Shown: positions 22,040 to 33,810, numbered from the stretch's first letter. The stretch is DNA of 64,000 nucleotides from Peromyscus leucopus (GCF_004664715.2 NC_051072.1:29223994-29287993); one strand, 5' to 3'. A program made the numbers and translations. Notes: generated from the sequence alone by a model not told the origin.

Positions 22040-22480
22040 CAAACACAACCAAGTGCTCCATGACGGTCTAAGGCTCAAGTGCAGCACTGATTCCTAATCC
22101 TTAGCCCTCTGGCCATCAGGGCAAGACACCGGACACCGCAGACCTGGGGCATCTCTCTCACACCACAGAGTCTGCGCCACTGGGCGGTTATGCCGAGGAG
22201 GGCCCTAAGGTGCCTTTCGACTCCCAGTTGCGGTGAGGAGGCCGCGGTTTCCACTCGTTTTCGGGTCCCCTTCGTTTGGTCGCGGTCGTTTCTAACGCTG
22301 GAAGTTCGTCCGATTTCTGTTTTTTCGGATTTCGAACTGATGCAAGTTTTCCCCCTGAGCAAATGTCCCAAGACATCAGACACCGCCTTCCTGAAAGAGG
22401 ACGAATTCCGTGTATGGACGAACGAATCTCTGTAACCTCTGCTTCCGTTTCGTTTTGTCAACGTTTTTCGGGTACAACAT
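22040..22480 (+). repeat. Extra GC-rich module in unit 3-4 spacer
   Basis: A module (CCGCGGTTTCCACTCGTTTT, GAAAGAGGACGAATTCCGTG) absent from the other two spacers. It explains why copies 3 and 4 are 2,431 bp apart rather than about 2.1 kb. It resembles 15,600-15,860. Confidence 0.65.
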
Positions 22481-22499
22481 GGCCCAGGGCTCGAGCACG

Positions 22500-22945
22500 G
22501 TCCTGTACTCGACCAAGTACTACTCCATGACGGTTAAGTGCTGGAACACCGTCCAGGGTTCTAACCCAAGTACTCGAAACCGATCCTGTGCGGATGACGG
22601 TCAAGTGCTCAAACACTGTCCAGTGCTGGAACAGGACCAAGTGCTGGAACACCACCAAGTGCTCCAACAGGTTCAAATGCCCGATGACGGTCCAGTGCTC
22701 AAACATGAAAACGACCAAGTGTTTGATCACGACCAAGTGCTCGAAACACCGTCCAGTGCTCCAACACGACCCATGAAGGTCAAATGCTGGATGAAGGTCA
22801 AGTACTGGAACAGGACCACGACCAATGCTGAAAGATCGTCCAGTGCTGAAACATGTCCAAGTGCTCGATGAAGGTCAAGTGCTCAAAACACCGTCCAGTG
22901 CTCTAACGCGACCAAGTGCTCGAGTGTGACCAAGTGCTTGAAGAT
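22500..22945 (+). repeat. 18-bp minisatellite, unit between Anxa2r 3 and 4
   Basis: Same repeat, slightly shorter, ending at GGCAATAGACGTTTTAA before the copy 4 promoter. Confidence 0.8.
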
Positions 22946-22989
22946 CTAGGCAATAGACGTTTTAATCCGCACAAGTTCGCCAATTTTTC

Positions 22990-23113
22990 CTCCCCCAACC
23001 CCTTCCCCTCCCCCTCGAAGACTACAAATACCCAGGGACTGAGCCTGCAGAAGAATCTGCTGCCTGCGCTGTGCACAGGCTGCTGACCTCCCGGTGCAAG
23101 GGCTGTTTGATCT
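22990..23113 (+). promoter_or_regulatory. Anxa2r copy 4 promoter and 5' leader
   Basis: The GC box has become a C/T tract (CCCCTTCCCCTCCCCCT) with no CCGCCC core. GAAGACTACAAATACCCAG is kept. A weaker promoter would fit the truncated ORF behind it. Confidence 0.55.
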
Positions 23114-23548
23114 ATGGAGCGGACTTTCTGGTCCCTGCCTGTGAAGCAGGCCTGGGATTCCACCCCAGTGGCGCCAGAGACCGAACCTCCTCTGCTTCTG
23201 GACTTCTCAGAAGAACTTGGGCCTTGGCCTCTTCCTTTCTATCCGGGCCTAGGAGTGATCCCCTCCGACAGAGGTGAAGATCTCCAGCAGTGGCTTCAAT
23301 GTCTCCAGGGTGACTTCGAAGGATCCTTTGGGAGGACTGACTCTTCCAGCGAGCTGGACTCTCTGCGGGCCTCCCACGAGGGAGGCGGGCGACCAGAGAC
23401 CCCGGCAAGAGTGGAGGACTCCGACCTAGAACCGGTCCCAGAGGCAGAGCAGCACTGGCCCTGGTCCAGATCGAGGCCATGAATCGTGGGACACCAAGAC
23501 CACGGAAAGGAGAAACCCTGGGGAGTGTGAGCCTCCTACCACCTGAGA
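23114..23548 (+). pseudogene. Anxa2r: Anxa2r copy 4, frameshifted and 3'-truncated
   Basis: The N-terminal block is present (MERTFWSLPVKQAWDS, GPWPLPFYPGLG), as is the acidic middle (RVEDSDLEPVPEAEQ). After WPWSRS an ~8-bp deletion relative to the other copies (around 23,470) shifts the frame, giving a stop at 23,480-23,482 after 122 codons. The old reading frame can still be followed by homology (GGGACACC, AGGAGAAACCCTGGGGAGTG) to about 23,548. There it stops abruptly and the inverted segmental-duplication arm begins. The Cys-rich C-terminus, 3' UTR and poly(A) signals are missing. A 122-residue protein could in principle be made, but without the conserved tail I regard it as a pseudogene. 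Confidence 0.8.
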
Positions 23549-24199
23549 TGTGAGATTCTTACTTATCTTGGCCTCCGGGCTCCAGGCAGTTTCTGGATTC
23601 ACTGGAATTTATTTAGCTTGGCTGGCAGTACCTCCTGGAGTATTTGATGTTTTCAGCTCTGTAATTTATGAATGCTCTGTTAGGTTTCTATTTGCTTTTG
23701 TGACTTTTAATGGTGTAACACACATAGTGCTGTACCGGGGTACTATATCCAGTTTCTAGTAACATTTATATTTTTGTTAGAATATTTTCCTTCTCTTTCC
23801 TCCTTGCAAACCCTCCCATCCCAGCTCGTTTTCTAATTCCTAGGCTATTTTTCATTGATGTTTTTGCATGAACATTTTTGTATTTAAAGATATTACTAAA
23901 TCTTCCCTGAATTACATTTTTTATTGGTATGGCTCACATAACATTGTAACCCTTCTATGTGCCTTTACTGTTTTAATCTTGTAACTCTGATAAATATGTA
24001 ACAATTTTCTATGCTTGATTACAATTTTAGTGCTATAACTCAAATAATGCTGCCTCTGGGTTGTATGTGTATTTACCTGGTTTTCGTCAAATCTGCTGCA
24101 GTTGTTTTCAGTTTGCATTTTACCCCTCTCAGTTTTATCTCCATGGATTTCTGAGTAACACTTGCATGCCCAATGTTCTTGAAGGCAGAGAATCCACAT

Positions 24200-24520
24200 A
24201 TGCCAGATACTTCAATAATGATGTAACCTTATTTACAAGAGCTAAGTGATATAACCAAGGAAAGTATCCAGCAAAGAGAGATCGGGTGAAGAATGTGTGG
24301 GGAACAGACATGAAAGGATTATTGTCCTTCACCAAGAAGAATGACGCCATCTGGTCTGCAGAAACATGCATGCATCTGGAGAGAATCACACCAAGTGGGT
24401 GACCAAGTGTCCAGATGACAGATATGCAGTGTCTCTCATTTGTGGAGCCTAGATATGGCAGATACATCAGACTGTTTTGTTCCTATCACAAGTCAGAACA
24501 ACACACATTTATAGCGTACA
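24200..24520 (+). mobile_element. L1 3'-end fragment, right arm
   Basis: Reverse complement of the block at 6,730-7,020. Confidence 0.55.
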
Positions 24521-24529
24521 GAAAGCCAT

Positions 24530-25440
24530 CCCCAGCACTTCCCCTCTTCTTTTTTCAAAAAGAAAGGTTTTACCTCTAACAGTAAAATTACATATAGCAA
24601 AACTATTATCAAGTAAGAATTATAGTTACAATATTTATTTATAATATCTTGTTTATTTGTATTTGGCAAAATTAAAGAAGATATCCTATTTATCCTATAA
24701 TTGTGAGTCTAAGGTTTCATATCTAACTTATCTTTTGTCATAACTAAGGAAATTATAACTCTCTAATCTTCAACTACATCAAAGACTCAGAAGAATATGA
24801 TATTACCTGAGAAATGGGAGAAGGATGTAAGCAACTTTTGGGAGTCTTGTGAGAGTAGGCAGAGACAGCTGGCTGCCTGGACAGGCATCCAAAGTTCCTC
24901 TGTAAAGTTGGGGCATCCGTCTTTAGCCCACAGGCTTAGAGTCTCTCAGTCACTTCTCTCTATGTCCTGTAGAATGTCTGGCAGTTTCCTCTGCAAAGCA
25001 GGAACCTGAAGGACCATTTTGCCAAGCAAAGTTCAGTGGTCACCTTCCTATGGGTCCTGCATATCCAGCTGATACATTTGTTCAAGCAGTCCAGGTAAGA
25101 ACAGATTCATTTCCAAATGGCTATTTTTGCCAAGAAGAAGATAAACTCCATATAGTGTATCTTCGATGCCCATCCTCCTCTCTGATGTAAATCAGTACTG
25201 CCAGGAGCAGACATGTCTCACTGTCCAGAAAGTCTAAATTTTTAAAATATTTTAAATGCCATATTCTGTAGGTCTTTGAAGTGTTTGAAGATTACCCACC
25301 TAATTGAATTATATCTATGTATACCTAGAAAACTTAACATGACTGTAAGTTTGACTATAATAGAAGACTAATTATTAATCTGTATTTTTAATAATCCATT
25401 ACAATCTAAATTAGTTACATAAAGATAATACCTCAAATGA
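24530..25440. other. Unassigned sequence, possibly ERV-derived
   Basis: AT-rich with a GC-neutral core (24,830-25,200). It breaks the homology between the two inverted arms, so it was probably inserted into the right arm. No ORF worth calling. Confidence 0.3.
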
Positions 25441-25506
25441 GAGTAGAAATATATATATATTTATATATATATACATATATGCAGTATAACAAAATTAAAA
25501 TTAAGG

Positions 25507-25597
25507 TGTTGGGGATTTAGCTCAGTGGTAGAGTGCTAGAGTGCTTGCTGGCAAATGCAAGGCCCTGGGTTTGGTCTTCAGCTCTGAAAAAAAATAA
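25507..25597 (+). mobile_element. ID SINE
   Basis: GGGGATTTAGCTCAGTGGTA with an 11-bp internal duplication (GAGTGCTAGAGTGCTTG) and A-rich tail. Confidence 0.85.
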
Positions 25598-25884
25598 ATT
25601 TAAACTTGTATCAATAAACTAAAATCCATAGCAATGTAAAACATTTCTAAACCAGTTGTTGCTCTTTAAAAGTAGGTTCATTAATCTACCCTTCCATCCT
25701 ATCTTATCTATAAGGTCCCCTTTTCTTTTTCAGAAAGAGATCGCATTTATAATCAACCTGATTTAATAAAAATATTAGTTTTCCTCTGCCCCATACCAGA
25801 GGGCTCTTCTGATATGGGATAGAGGAATTTCTCAACCTTTTGTTTTAGCAATATGCTTGGGTTTAGAGAAGGAGTGAACCAACA

Positions 25885-25990
25885 CACATGTACACACACA
25901 CAAACACACATTCATACACACACAAACACACATGTATATACACAAACACACATGTATACAAACATAAACACACATGTATACACACAATAA
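25885..25990 (+). repeat. CA-rich minisatellite in block A
   Basis: ACACAAACACACATGTATAC units; the same array is at 33,755-33,815 in block B. Confidence 0.8.
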
Positions 25991-26129
25991 TAATACATAT
26001 ATTTGGCAAATCAGAAAAGAGGGCATTACCATATGGATACATAGAAGGGAAAGTAGGAAGAGAAAGACAGGGAAATAAAACAATTAAATTCTAATTAAAA
26101 AATACAAATATTTTCAAAGCCAATCTTTT

Positions 26130-26240
26130 TAGCCAAGATTGATGGCACACAGTTTTAATCTAAGCATCCTCGAAGCAGTAGTTAGTTCCAGGACATCCAG
26201 GGCTATGTATAGAGACACTTTCTCAATCATTAAAATAAAA
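26130..26240 (+). mobile_element. B1 SINE, degenerate
   Basis: GATGGCACACAGTTTTAATC, GTTCCAGGACATCCAGGGC. Paralogous to 33,990. Confidence 0.55.
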
Positions 26241-26547
26241 CCACAATCTTTTTAATTCAGACTCAGTCTTTTAACTAAAACCAGATCCTTAAATAAATGC
26301 TGGGTACTCTTATTAAAAGTGTTTTTCCACCGAGATCCGACCCTTTGAGTAAATGTTCATTCTTTAAATGAAGTTCCGTCCTCTTCCTAGAAAGTCTGTC
26401 TTTTCTTTGTAGGCCATTCTTGTAATAAAATGTTCATCTCATGACAGTTGGTCTTTTAAAGGTAGTGTCCATAAATTGAAGGAAAGTAGTTTCTAATTGC
26501 CTCAAACACTAGGTCTCAATAAGTTTCCTCTGCTTGCACAGACATAG

Positions 26548-26583
<36 letters not shown>

Positions 26584-28299
26584 AAATGTGTTTTCTAAAG
26601 TTTGTAAAACTGGAAAAAATCAAAGGGGGCAAATCCATCCAAGGAGATGCCAGAAGTTATAATTATAAACCATATATATTTTGGTAATGAAGCTTCTAAA
26701 TCACTTTAAAGTAGAAAACAATCGTTTCCAGTGGAAATTTGTCCTAAGGTAAAGGACTCTCCCAAAGAGGAACAAATGTAAGGCACACCAAATCATTAAC
26801 TACATCACTAAAAAGTTTATAAAATTTAAACTTAAATGTGAGTCTTTCAACACTTACCTGAGACCAGCGTTCAATATTTACACCACAAGAATTACTTAGT
26901 TTCTACAAGGATCAGGCTCCTGAGTCAGAAACTGGGTCTCCCCTGCGATGAGAATCTGTGGGCATTTAAGCTGAGTCTATGCTCTAGTTCCCATTTGAAC
27001 GCTCAGTTGCCATCCTTCCCCTGGCATCCAAAATATGAGAAGGTAGAACATAAAGGGAAAAAAGACAGGTGACCCAGGAGAAACACACACTCTCTCTCTC
27101 TCTCTCTCTGGGGAAGGACGCCAGCGAGTGGTAAGATAAGGTGGTCTTAGCTCTTGGCTACTGCTCTCATCTCTGGGCTTTTATCTCTTTATTTGGCTCT
27201 GTGTTTCATATATAATAAGACCTTTTAGAATTTCATCTACACTGGCATAGCCTGGCCTGTGGAGCACCAGAGTCCACCAGGTCGGGATGCACTGGAGTGT
27301 GGTTGCTGAGACAGAAGAAGACCTGATTCAGGCTGACAGAGTACAAGGATGATGCTCTTGGCTTGCTCTTGGTCCCACTGTCCCATTTCTGTATTCCCTG
27401 CTAAGGATGGCTTCAGTCTGGAAATGACAGTCATCAGGACTGAAGATCAAAGGCTCCTGGTCCCCAGGTACCCAAAGGCTCCAGGTTTCTGGCAGCTGCA
27501 AACTGAGAAGCCTGGGCAGCAAGGCCAGGCCAGGGACCTCGGGGTGGGGCAGATTTCTGCTGCAAATGACTACCAGTGGCTCCTGGACTTTGTCTGTGAT
27601 TTCTCCAGTTTTCTTAGAGTAGGAGTTGCACTTACCCTTGGCTGAAGTAAAGCAGTTTTCAGGTGCCAGGGGTCATCAGAGCCTAGGGATGCTCTCTCTA
27701 CTTCTCAGTGTGTTTTTAGCATGGTGCTGGCCTTGGCAGAGGGGCTGCTGAGGAACTCGGTCCTGAAAGTCAGGTCCTTCCAGGCCAGTGGTAGGCCTGA
27801 TTTGCCTACAGCATCCCAGTGCTAGGCTGCCAGCCCAGTCTGTTCTGCAGTGATGCACAGATGCCCCATCCTCTGCACACCCTTTTATACATCTCAGCCC
27901 TGGCCTGTCCCCAGTTTCTTTCTTCAGCTGCTGACTGAGTCACCATTTCCTTTTCGCAGAAACGTTGACTCAGTTTTTTCGCAATGAGACAGCTGAAATC
28001 TTTTTCTCTGACTTTTTGACACAGGGATGGGTTTGGCAAACAAGGACTTGCCAACAGTTAGCAGTATCTGCCTGCTCATCACTGGGTAGACTGTTAAAAT
28101 GCAGAGGCAGCTTGGGAGGGAAGTCAGCCAGATGTTAGATCTCCTGGAACAGTCCTTAGCCCAGTGCTCTCCTGCCAATGACCGCTGACCCACAATTGCT
28201 GGCCTCAGGGAGCCATAGAGAACAGGAGGCACCTCTAAGCTACTGCTTCCTGGAAGCATGCTTCCTTACTGAATGCCTTCCTTTTCAAACTGAAAACTC

Positions 28300-28880
28300 A
28301 CTCCACCTGCCTCTGCTGTCCATGTTAAATGTCTAGTTTGTTTTATGCTTAAAATGTTATTTACAGAACAGAGCTGAGTATGAATGCAGACCTGTAATCC
28401 CAATGCTCTTCCTACAGAGGAGGAGGGACCATGGTGGGAAAGTCATGCAATACAACAAGGTCAGGCCAGCATTGGCTACTGAAATATAATCTGTGGAATG
28501 TGGGGGCCCACAAGTGACTTGGTCTGAATCTGGAGTCCATTCTGACTTTCCACATCAGTGGAAATTTTCTTGAACATTGCAATTCATGTGGAATCACAAA
28601 GGACCCAAGATGGCTGCTTAGTTCACTCTCGTGTGGGGCTCCTACATGTGATGGAAAACGTGAACTAGTGTATGTCCTGAATACATCAAGGAAGCTGTGC
28701 AAACTTTGTGTACAGTAAAGTGGCCTGATGGGATTGGGGAGGTTTGAGAAATGAGAGGGCTTTGGATCATGGAGGATGGAACAGTCTCAGAGTAAAGTAT
28801 ACAGTTGAATTGAATTGACCTCATGCAATCAACATACACCAAAAATAAAGAATTTGAAGTGAGTGAATAAATGAATAAAA
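28300..28880. other. Intergenic, duplicated
   Basis: Only homology to 39,340-39,570 (inverted) is seen. No gene. Confidence 0.4.
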
Positions 28881-28888
28881 GTGCCAAT

Positions 28889-29043
28889 GAATCCGGGTGG
28901 TCGTGGTGGTGCACGCCTTTAATCCCAGCACTCGGGAAGCAGAGCCAGGTCGATCTCTGGGAGTTGGAGGCCAGCCTGATCTACAGAGAAAGATACAGGA
29001 CATGCACCAAAACTACACAGAGAAACACTGTCTCAAAAAAAAA
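28889..29043 (+). mobile_element. B1 SINE
   Basis: GTGGTGCACGCCTTTAATCC with target duplications AAAAGTGCCAATGAAT / AAAAGTGCCCATGAAT. Confidence 0.9.
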
Positions 29044-29339
29044 AGTGCCCATGAATTTATAAATAAGTGACAAAACATCCCATTTCAAGGCTCTATCAAT
29101 TGAAATCATGGTGCAGTGGGCAGACCACCACGTCTGGGGTGCCTGGATCTTTTCTTCAGCTCTCCAAAGATGGAAACTCCAGCTAGTTTCCAGGTGATCA
29201 CTGTCACTGGTTCCATGCCTAGAAGAAAAAGAGTCAATGTCAAGCACTATTGGTCACTGCGTTTTTAAATTCTGAAAAAGAATTTTTTTTTATCGAGGGA
29301 TTAAATATTTCTTGCTTTTAGGGGGGGGAAATCAGTAGA

Positions 29340-29640
29340 AAACCTTTTTTTGTCAAACCTCCGCAATCCCATTGGGACCTGTCATTCTGAGGGTGACTTT
29401 TTCTCTCAGTGTGATTATCTCCAGTTGCATTCATCTCCCTGCAAACCACATGCTTCATTCTTAGCTATGGATGAAAATAATCCAATTGTGTTGGTAAAAC
29501 ATCCTTTCTTTGTCCATCTCTCCATTATGGGATGTCTAGTTTGACTCCATCACTCAGCCGCTGTGAACAGGGCTGTAAGAAACACTGATGTGAATGTATC
29601 TATAGAGCATATTGTCTTGAAGTAGAAATGACAGGATAAA
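29340..29640 (-). mobile_element. Old L1 3' fragment
   Basis: The antisense partner of the 38,780-39,050 L1 segment (CCATTATGGGATGTCTAGTT). Confidence 0.5.
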
Positions 29641-29891
29641 AGGGTAGATTATGAAATCTACATTAATCTAAAAATAGCTATTAATCTCAAAATATTTTAC
29701 TTTAGTATGGATTTTGGTTTTTTGATACAAATTTAATGTAACTTTTGTTATGCTGTATGTATGTTTCTACTCTTGTTTGGGGTATTGTGCATATGCAACA
29801 TTTTAAAAAGTTATGTATAATTAAATATACATGTTCATAGTCAACTACAATAATTAAACTTGTCATATTAGATATATTTTCAAGGTTAAAC

Positions 29892-30268
29892 TGTAGCTAG
29901 AGTTTTCCTGCTTTGCCCACAGTCAGGACAAATCTTTGTCACCCACCAGTCCCACAGCCGCTCATACCCAACCAAGTAAACACAGAGACTTATATTGCTT
30001 ACAAACTGTATGGCCGTGGCAGGCTTCTTGCTAACTGTTCTTATGTCTTAAATTAATCCATTTCTATAAATCTATACCTTGCCACGTGGCTTGTGGCTTA
30101 CCGGAGTCTTCACATGCTGCTTGTCATGGCGGCGGCTGGCAGTGTCTCTCTGCTTCCCAGAATTCTTCTCTCTCCTTGTCCCACCTACTTCCTGCCTAGC
30201 CACTGGCCAATCAGTGTTTTATTTATTGACCAATTAGAGCAATTTGACATACAGACCATTCCATAGCA
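29892..30268 (-). mobile_element. Solo LTR with 6-bp target duplication TTAAAC
   Basis: The element runs TGTAGCTAGAG ... CCATAGCA with TTAAAC at 29,886-29,891 and 30,269-30,274. A six-base duplication fits an ERVK-class integrase. By memory of related rodent LTRs the sense strand is minus (ends ...AAACTCTAGCTACA). Confidence 0.75.
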
Positions 30269-30295
30269 TTAAACAGATATATTCAGACAGATAGA

Positions 30296-30396
30296 TAAAT
30301 ATATAGATACAACATATATGTATACATATACGTATATGAATACGTATGCATATACATAATCATATACATATACATATATATATATATATATATACA
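30296..30396 (+). repeat. AT-rich simple repeat
   Basis: TATACATATACGTATA-type sequence ending in (TA)n. Confidence 0.7.
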
Positions 30397-30539
30397 TACA
30401 TAGAGGGTCTTTAAAAACTTGAAGACCTACATTTAAAAACCTAAGGCTTTTCATGATGGTGAGACCCATCTGCTCCTAGCAGCACCAATTTACTTCAAAA
30501 GAAGACCTCCTACAAATGACCACAAACCATTAGCCCAAA

Positions 30540-31300
30540 GTCTCACTTTTAGTTCTGTTCACTGTGGCTGGTAAATGTAAATGTGAGCACTGTCTGTCTT
30601 GGTCTGTGTTCTGACTGTTACTATGTTGCCGGAGACTGCACATGGAAAACCTGAGCTATTGACAGTGGAATCTGTGCTGGAGGTACCCGAGCATGAGGAC
30701 ATCGACCACTCTGCGCCTGCCCCACGGGATATTCTACTCAGCCTGCCTTCTGTGGGCCAGGGAGAACACAAGCCTTGTGTCCCGAGGGCACACTCTATGG
30801 CCTATGCATGTCATGTTCTCACCCATCCGACTGTCACTGGTTCTTGTGATCCTCCTCCTCTGTTTGCTCTCTCTGGTTTTCTCTCTCTCTCCTGCGGTGG
30901 TTTCCATGACATTAGAAATGATATCGAGATTGAGACAGTGGCAGGAATTAGAGCTGCTCTGCAGGTCATGGAAAAACACAGAAGGCTGGGGGCAGAAAAC
31001 TGCAGATGGGGTGACATGTAGATAGGACAGAAGACAAGAGTGGTCCAGAACTAGTTAGAAGACAACTTGACGAATTACAGAGTGATGAACAAGGACTTCA
31101 CCAGCTGAGAGGAAGCTGGCAGTCTGGTCCCTTAAACCACTGTTTGGACTTTTGTGCTTTCTGAGAAATGGCAAGTAGATGGGCCCTGGGGTGATAACCT
31201 CAGATGTTCTGATATTATTAACCTGTGAAAGAATAAGCTGGTATGCTTTGGCTTTCTGCCTGGGAATGTCTACATGCAATCAAGGGGCATGGGACACGTT
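30540..31300. other. Unassigned interval with overlapping short frames
   Basis: Two overlapping plus-strand frames (30,599-31,021 and 30,693-31,025). The second has a run of hydrophobic residues (LSLVLVILLLCLLSLVFSL) around residue 48. There are no clear start context, splice sites or recognisable family. Not called as a gene. Confidence 0.3.
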
Positions 31301-31329
31301 GCTGATTTCCAAAAAGAACTTTTGAAACT

Positions 31330-31900
31330 ATTGTGAAAAACCCAATCACGTGCTGAATTTTCTCATCCCCCTTTTCCTTGTATTATTACAATAAAAGCCT
31401 GCTGTTGAGTTGGATTTGGAGAAGGCAGAGAAGACGCACATCTCCAGATCTGACAAGACTTGTCAGCTTGCACCAACTCATGTGTCCGAGGCTTTTCTGC
31501 GTCTGCCAGACATCTCTGCCCTTCCAGACACGGAAACTGCTGAAGCTGGTCCCTGGCATTAAGTTACTGTTCTGTTCCATGTGTTTAAGGGGACTGCATC
31601 CCCCTGACTGAACTGAGATAAGCAGGTAGCTCCTGCCAGGTGTGGCTTGTGTATTGCAAGACATCTGTTAGATGGGACTCCCTAACCATGAGTGAGGCCA
31701 TTGTCTCAGTACTGAAGTACCGGTATTTGGTTGTCTGATTAAGTGTTATTTGTTTTGGTCTAATAATCTCCCTCATTTTCCTGGAAGAGAAGGAGAGAGG
31801 CCAGGCAAGGGCAGCCTCCCTCCATAAACTCTTGCTCTCAGGCCCGCAGTACAGACATGGCACCAGGGAATTTTCTGCCTATTGACAAGCTGAACAAATG
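31330..31900 (+). mobile_element. Possible LTR fragment
   Basis: TTACAATAAAAGCCTGCTGTTG after a C/T-rich tract looks like an LTR R region. The boundaries and family are not clear. Confidence 0.3.
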
Positions 31901-33060
31901 CCAAAAACAGTACTGGGGTTAATTGTTAATTATTACAGTCAGAGGAGTTCACAAAATTTTTTCCATGAACACTGGCAGTCAAGGGCACACTCTGTGTCCA
32001 CTGTCCCCCGCCCTCCCTTCCTAAGCCAAGTTCTTCTTCACTGTGTCAACGTCAAGGTCTCTTCTGCTGGCCAGGGGCTTCCAGGTTAACCCTTCTCCTG
32101 ACACTGCTTGAGAATAAATGTTGAATTCCCAGCCTGCATACTTTGAAAAGCTTTTACTTTAAAATAAAATTCAAAAATACATTATGTTTGGGAAAAATTA
32201 TGCTTTTGCCTCCACAGGAAAAGAAAAAATACATGGATTTTCATCATTTGAGTTCAATGGGTTACAAATACTTGATGTCATTTAAGAGAATTGATTAAAG
32301 ATTATTATTGACTAAGTTAAGAAAAACTGCTGCTGATCTGAAATGTGTGACATTGATCCAGGTTTTTATATATTAATGCAAATATAAGTTTTTTGTTCGG
32401 ATATATGCATATGTATATGTCTCTATTCTTGTTTGAAATCTCGTACCTGTGCAATATTCTAAACTGCTGGGAAAAACCACAAGAAAAAGGACTTTGATGG
32501 AAATTTGCATGTTGTCTGAAAAGCAAGGGAAGGCAAAAAACTAGAATAGTGAAAGGAGAGGGAAATGGGGAATTTGTCTATGTCTGCTGAACCAGAAGAG
32601 CAAACACCAAAAGAGTTAAGGGTCTGGCCTGAAGGAACATGGGAAGTTGTAGAAGAGCAGAAGGGATGGGAACTATGCTGGATTTGAAGGGAAACTGTAA
32701 GATATATTTGGGGTTTAACTGTATTATTTTAAACCTGGTTGATTTTCTTCATTTTAAAAATAGCTGATGATTCTTCATTGCAAAATGTTTATAAATAGAC
32801 ATATATATATATGTTAACACTCCTGTGATGTAGATTTAACTCCATATATGTTAATATAAGCTAGCTTTAACCCTGTATGGCTATGAATGAAAAGCTGAAT
32901 GCAACTGTGTGTATGAGTATTTGTAACTATTGTTTAGTTTTAAACAGCAACCACATGGTCCTCTTCCATCTGGCCTGATGACTGGATCTTGAAGTGGGCA
33001 ACTATTTGGCTGGAGACAATCTCTAACTAAGGTTAAAGACTGTCTCTCTTATGACCAGCC
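31900..33060. other. Nothing recognised
   Basis: AT-rich sequence without gene-like frames or repeats I can name. Confidence 0.4.
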
Positions 33061-33064
33061 ACAC

Positions 33065-33465
33065 TAGTGGAAGCCCATGAACTGTGGGCTGGTGGCTGTG
33101 GAGCCTCCCTGGGACTGGACTAGGCCCTCTGACACGGAAGATGACGGCTGTTTGGCTCCAGCTGTTTGAGGAGCACGCGGGCAGGGGGATCGGAATCTGT
33201 CCCTGGTCTATGCACAGGCTTCTGGAAACCGGTGCCTGTGGTGTGACACCTTGTACAGCCTGGTGCAGTGGGAAGGGGCTTGGACCTGCCTAGGCTCAGT
33301 GTGCTGGGCTCTGCTGACTCCCCATGGGAGACCTCGATTTGGGGAATGTGGGGATGTGGGGTGGCTTGGGAAAGAGGGTTGGGGGGTGAGAGAATGGAGG
33401 GGGGTGTCTGTGGATAGCATGTGGAGTGAGTAGAAAATTTCTTAATTAAGAAAAATGAAAAAAAA
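33065..33465 (+). mobile_element. L1 3' UTR
   Basis: GGACTAGGCCCTCTGACACG ... GGGGTGTCTGTGGATAGC, ending in TTAATTAAGAAAAATGAAAAAA. Confidence 0.6.
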
Positions 33466-33754
33466 GGAATACCTCTCTTAGTTCTAATGAGCACTCTGTA
33501 CATCATATCTCCTTTTAGACTAAGGAGGAAACAAGCATCAAGTATTTTGGATTGGGATAGATTTCTATATGAAAATTCATGTCATAAAAATAAATACCTT
33601 TATGTTAAATTTTCTTTTCATTATGGCAATGGCAACAGACTCAGTCCCAGCAAATGGCAACATTCAGCCTTGAAAGCTTATACATACAAGTGACATTATG
33701 AAGACTAATCAGATTGTGTTTATATATTTAGGAAAACACACATAACCACATATG

Positions 33755-33810
33755 TATACACACACAAACACACATGTATACACACACAAACACACATGTA
33801 TACACACAGT

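Larger units (their letters stand above)
23548..28300. repeat. Right inverted-duplication arm
   Basis: 23,548-24,520 is the reverse complement of 6,730-8,355, less the LTR and B2 of the left arm. 25,855-28,260 (block A) is the reverse complement of 42,082-44,150 and of 1-300. The arm starts exactly where Anxa2r copy 4 ends. Confidence 0.75.
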
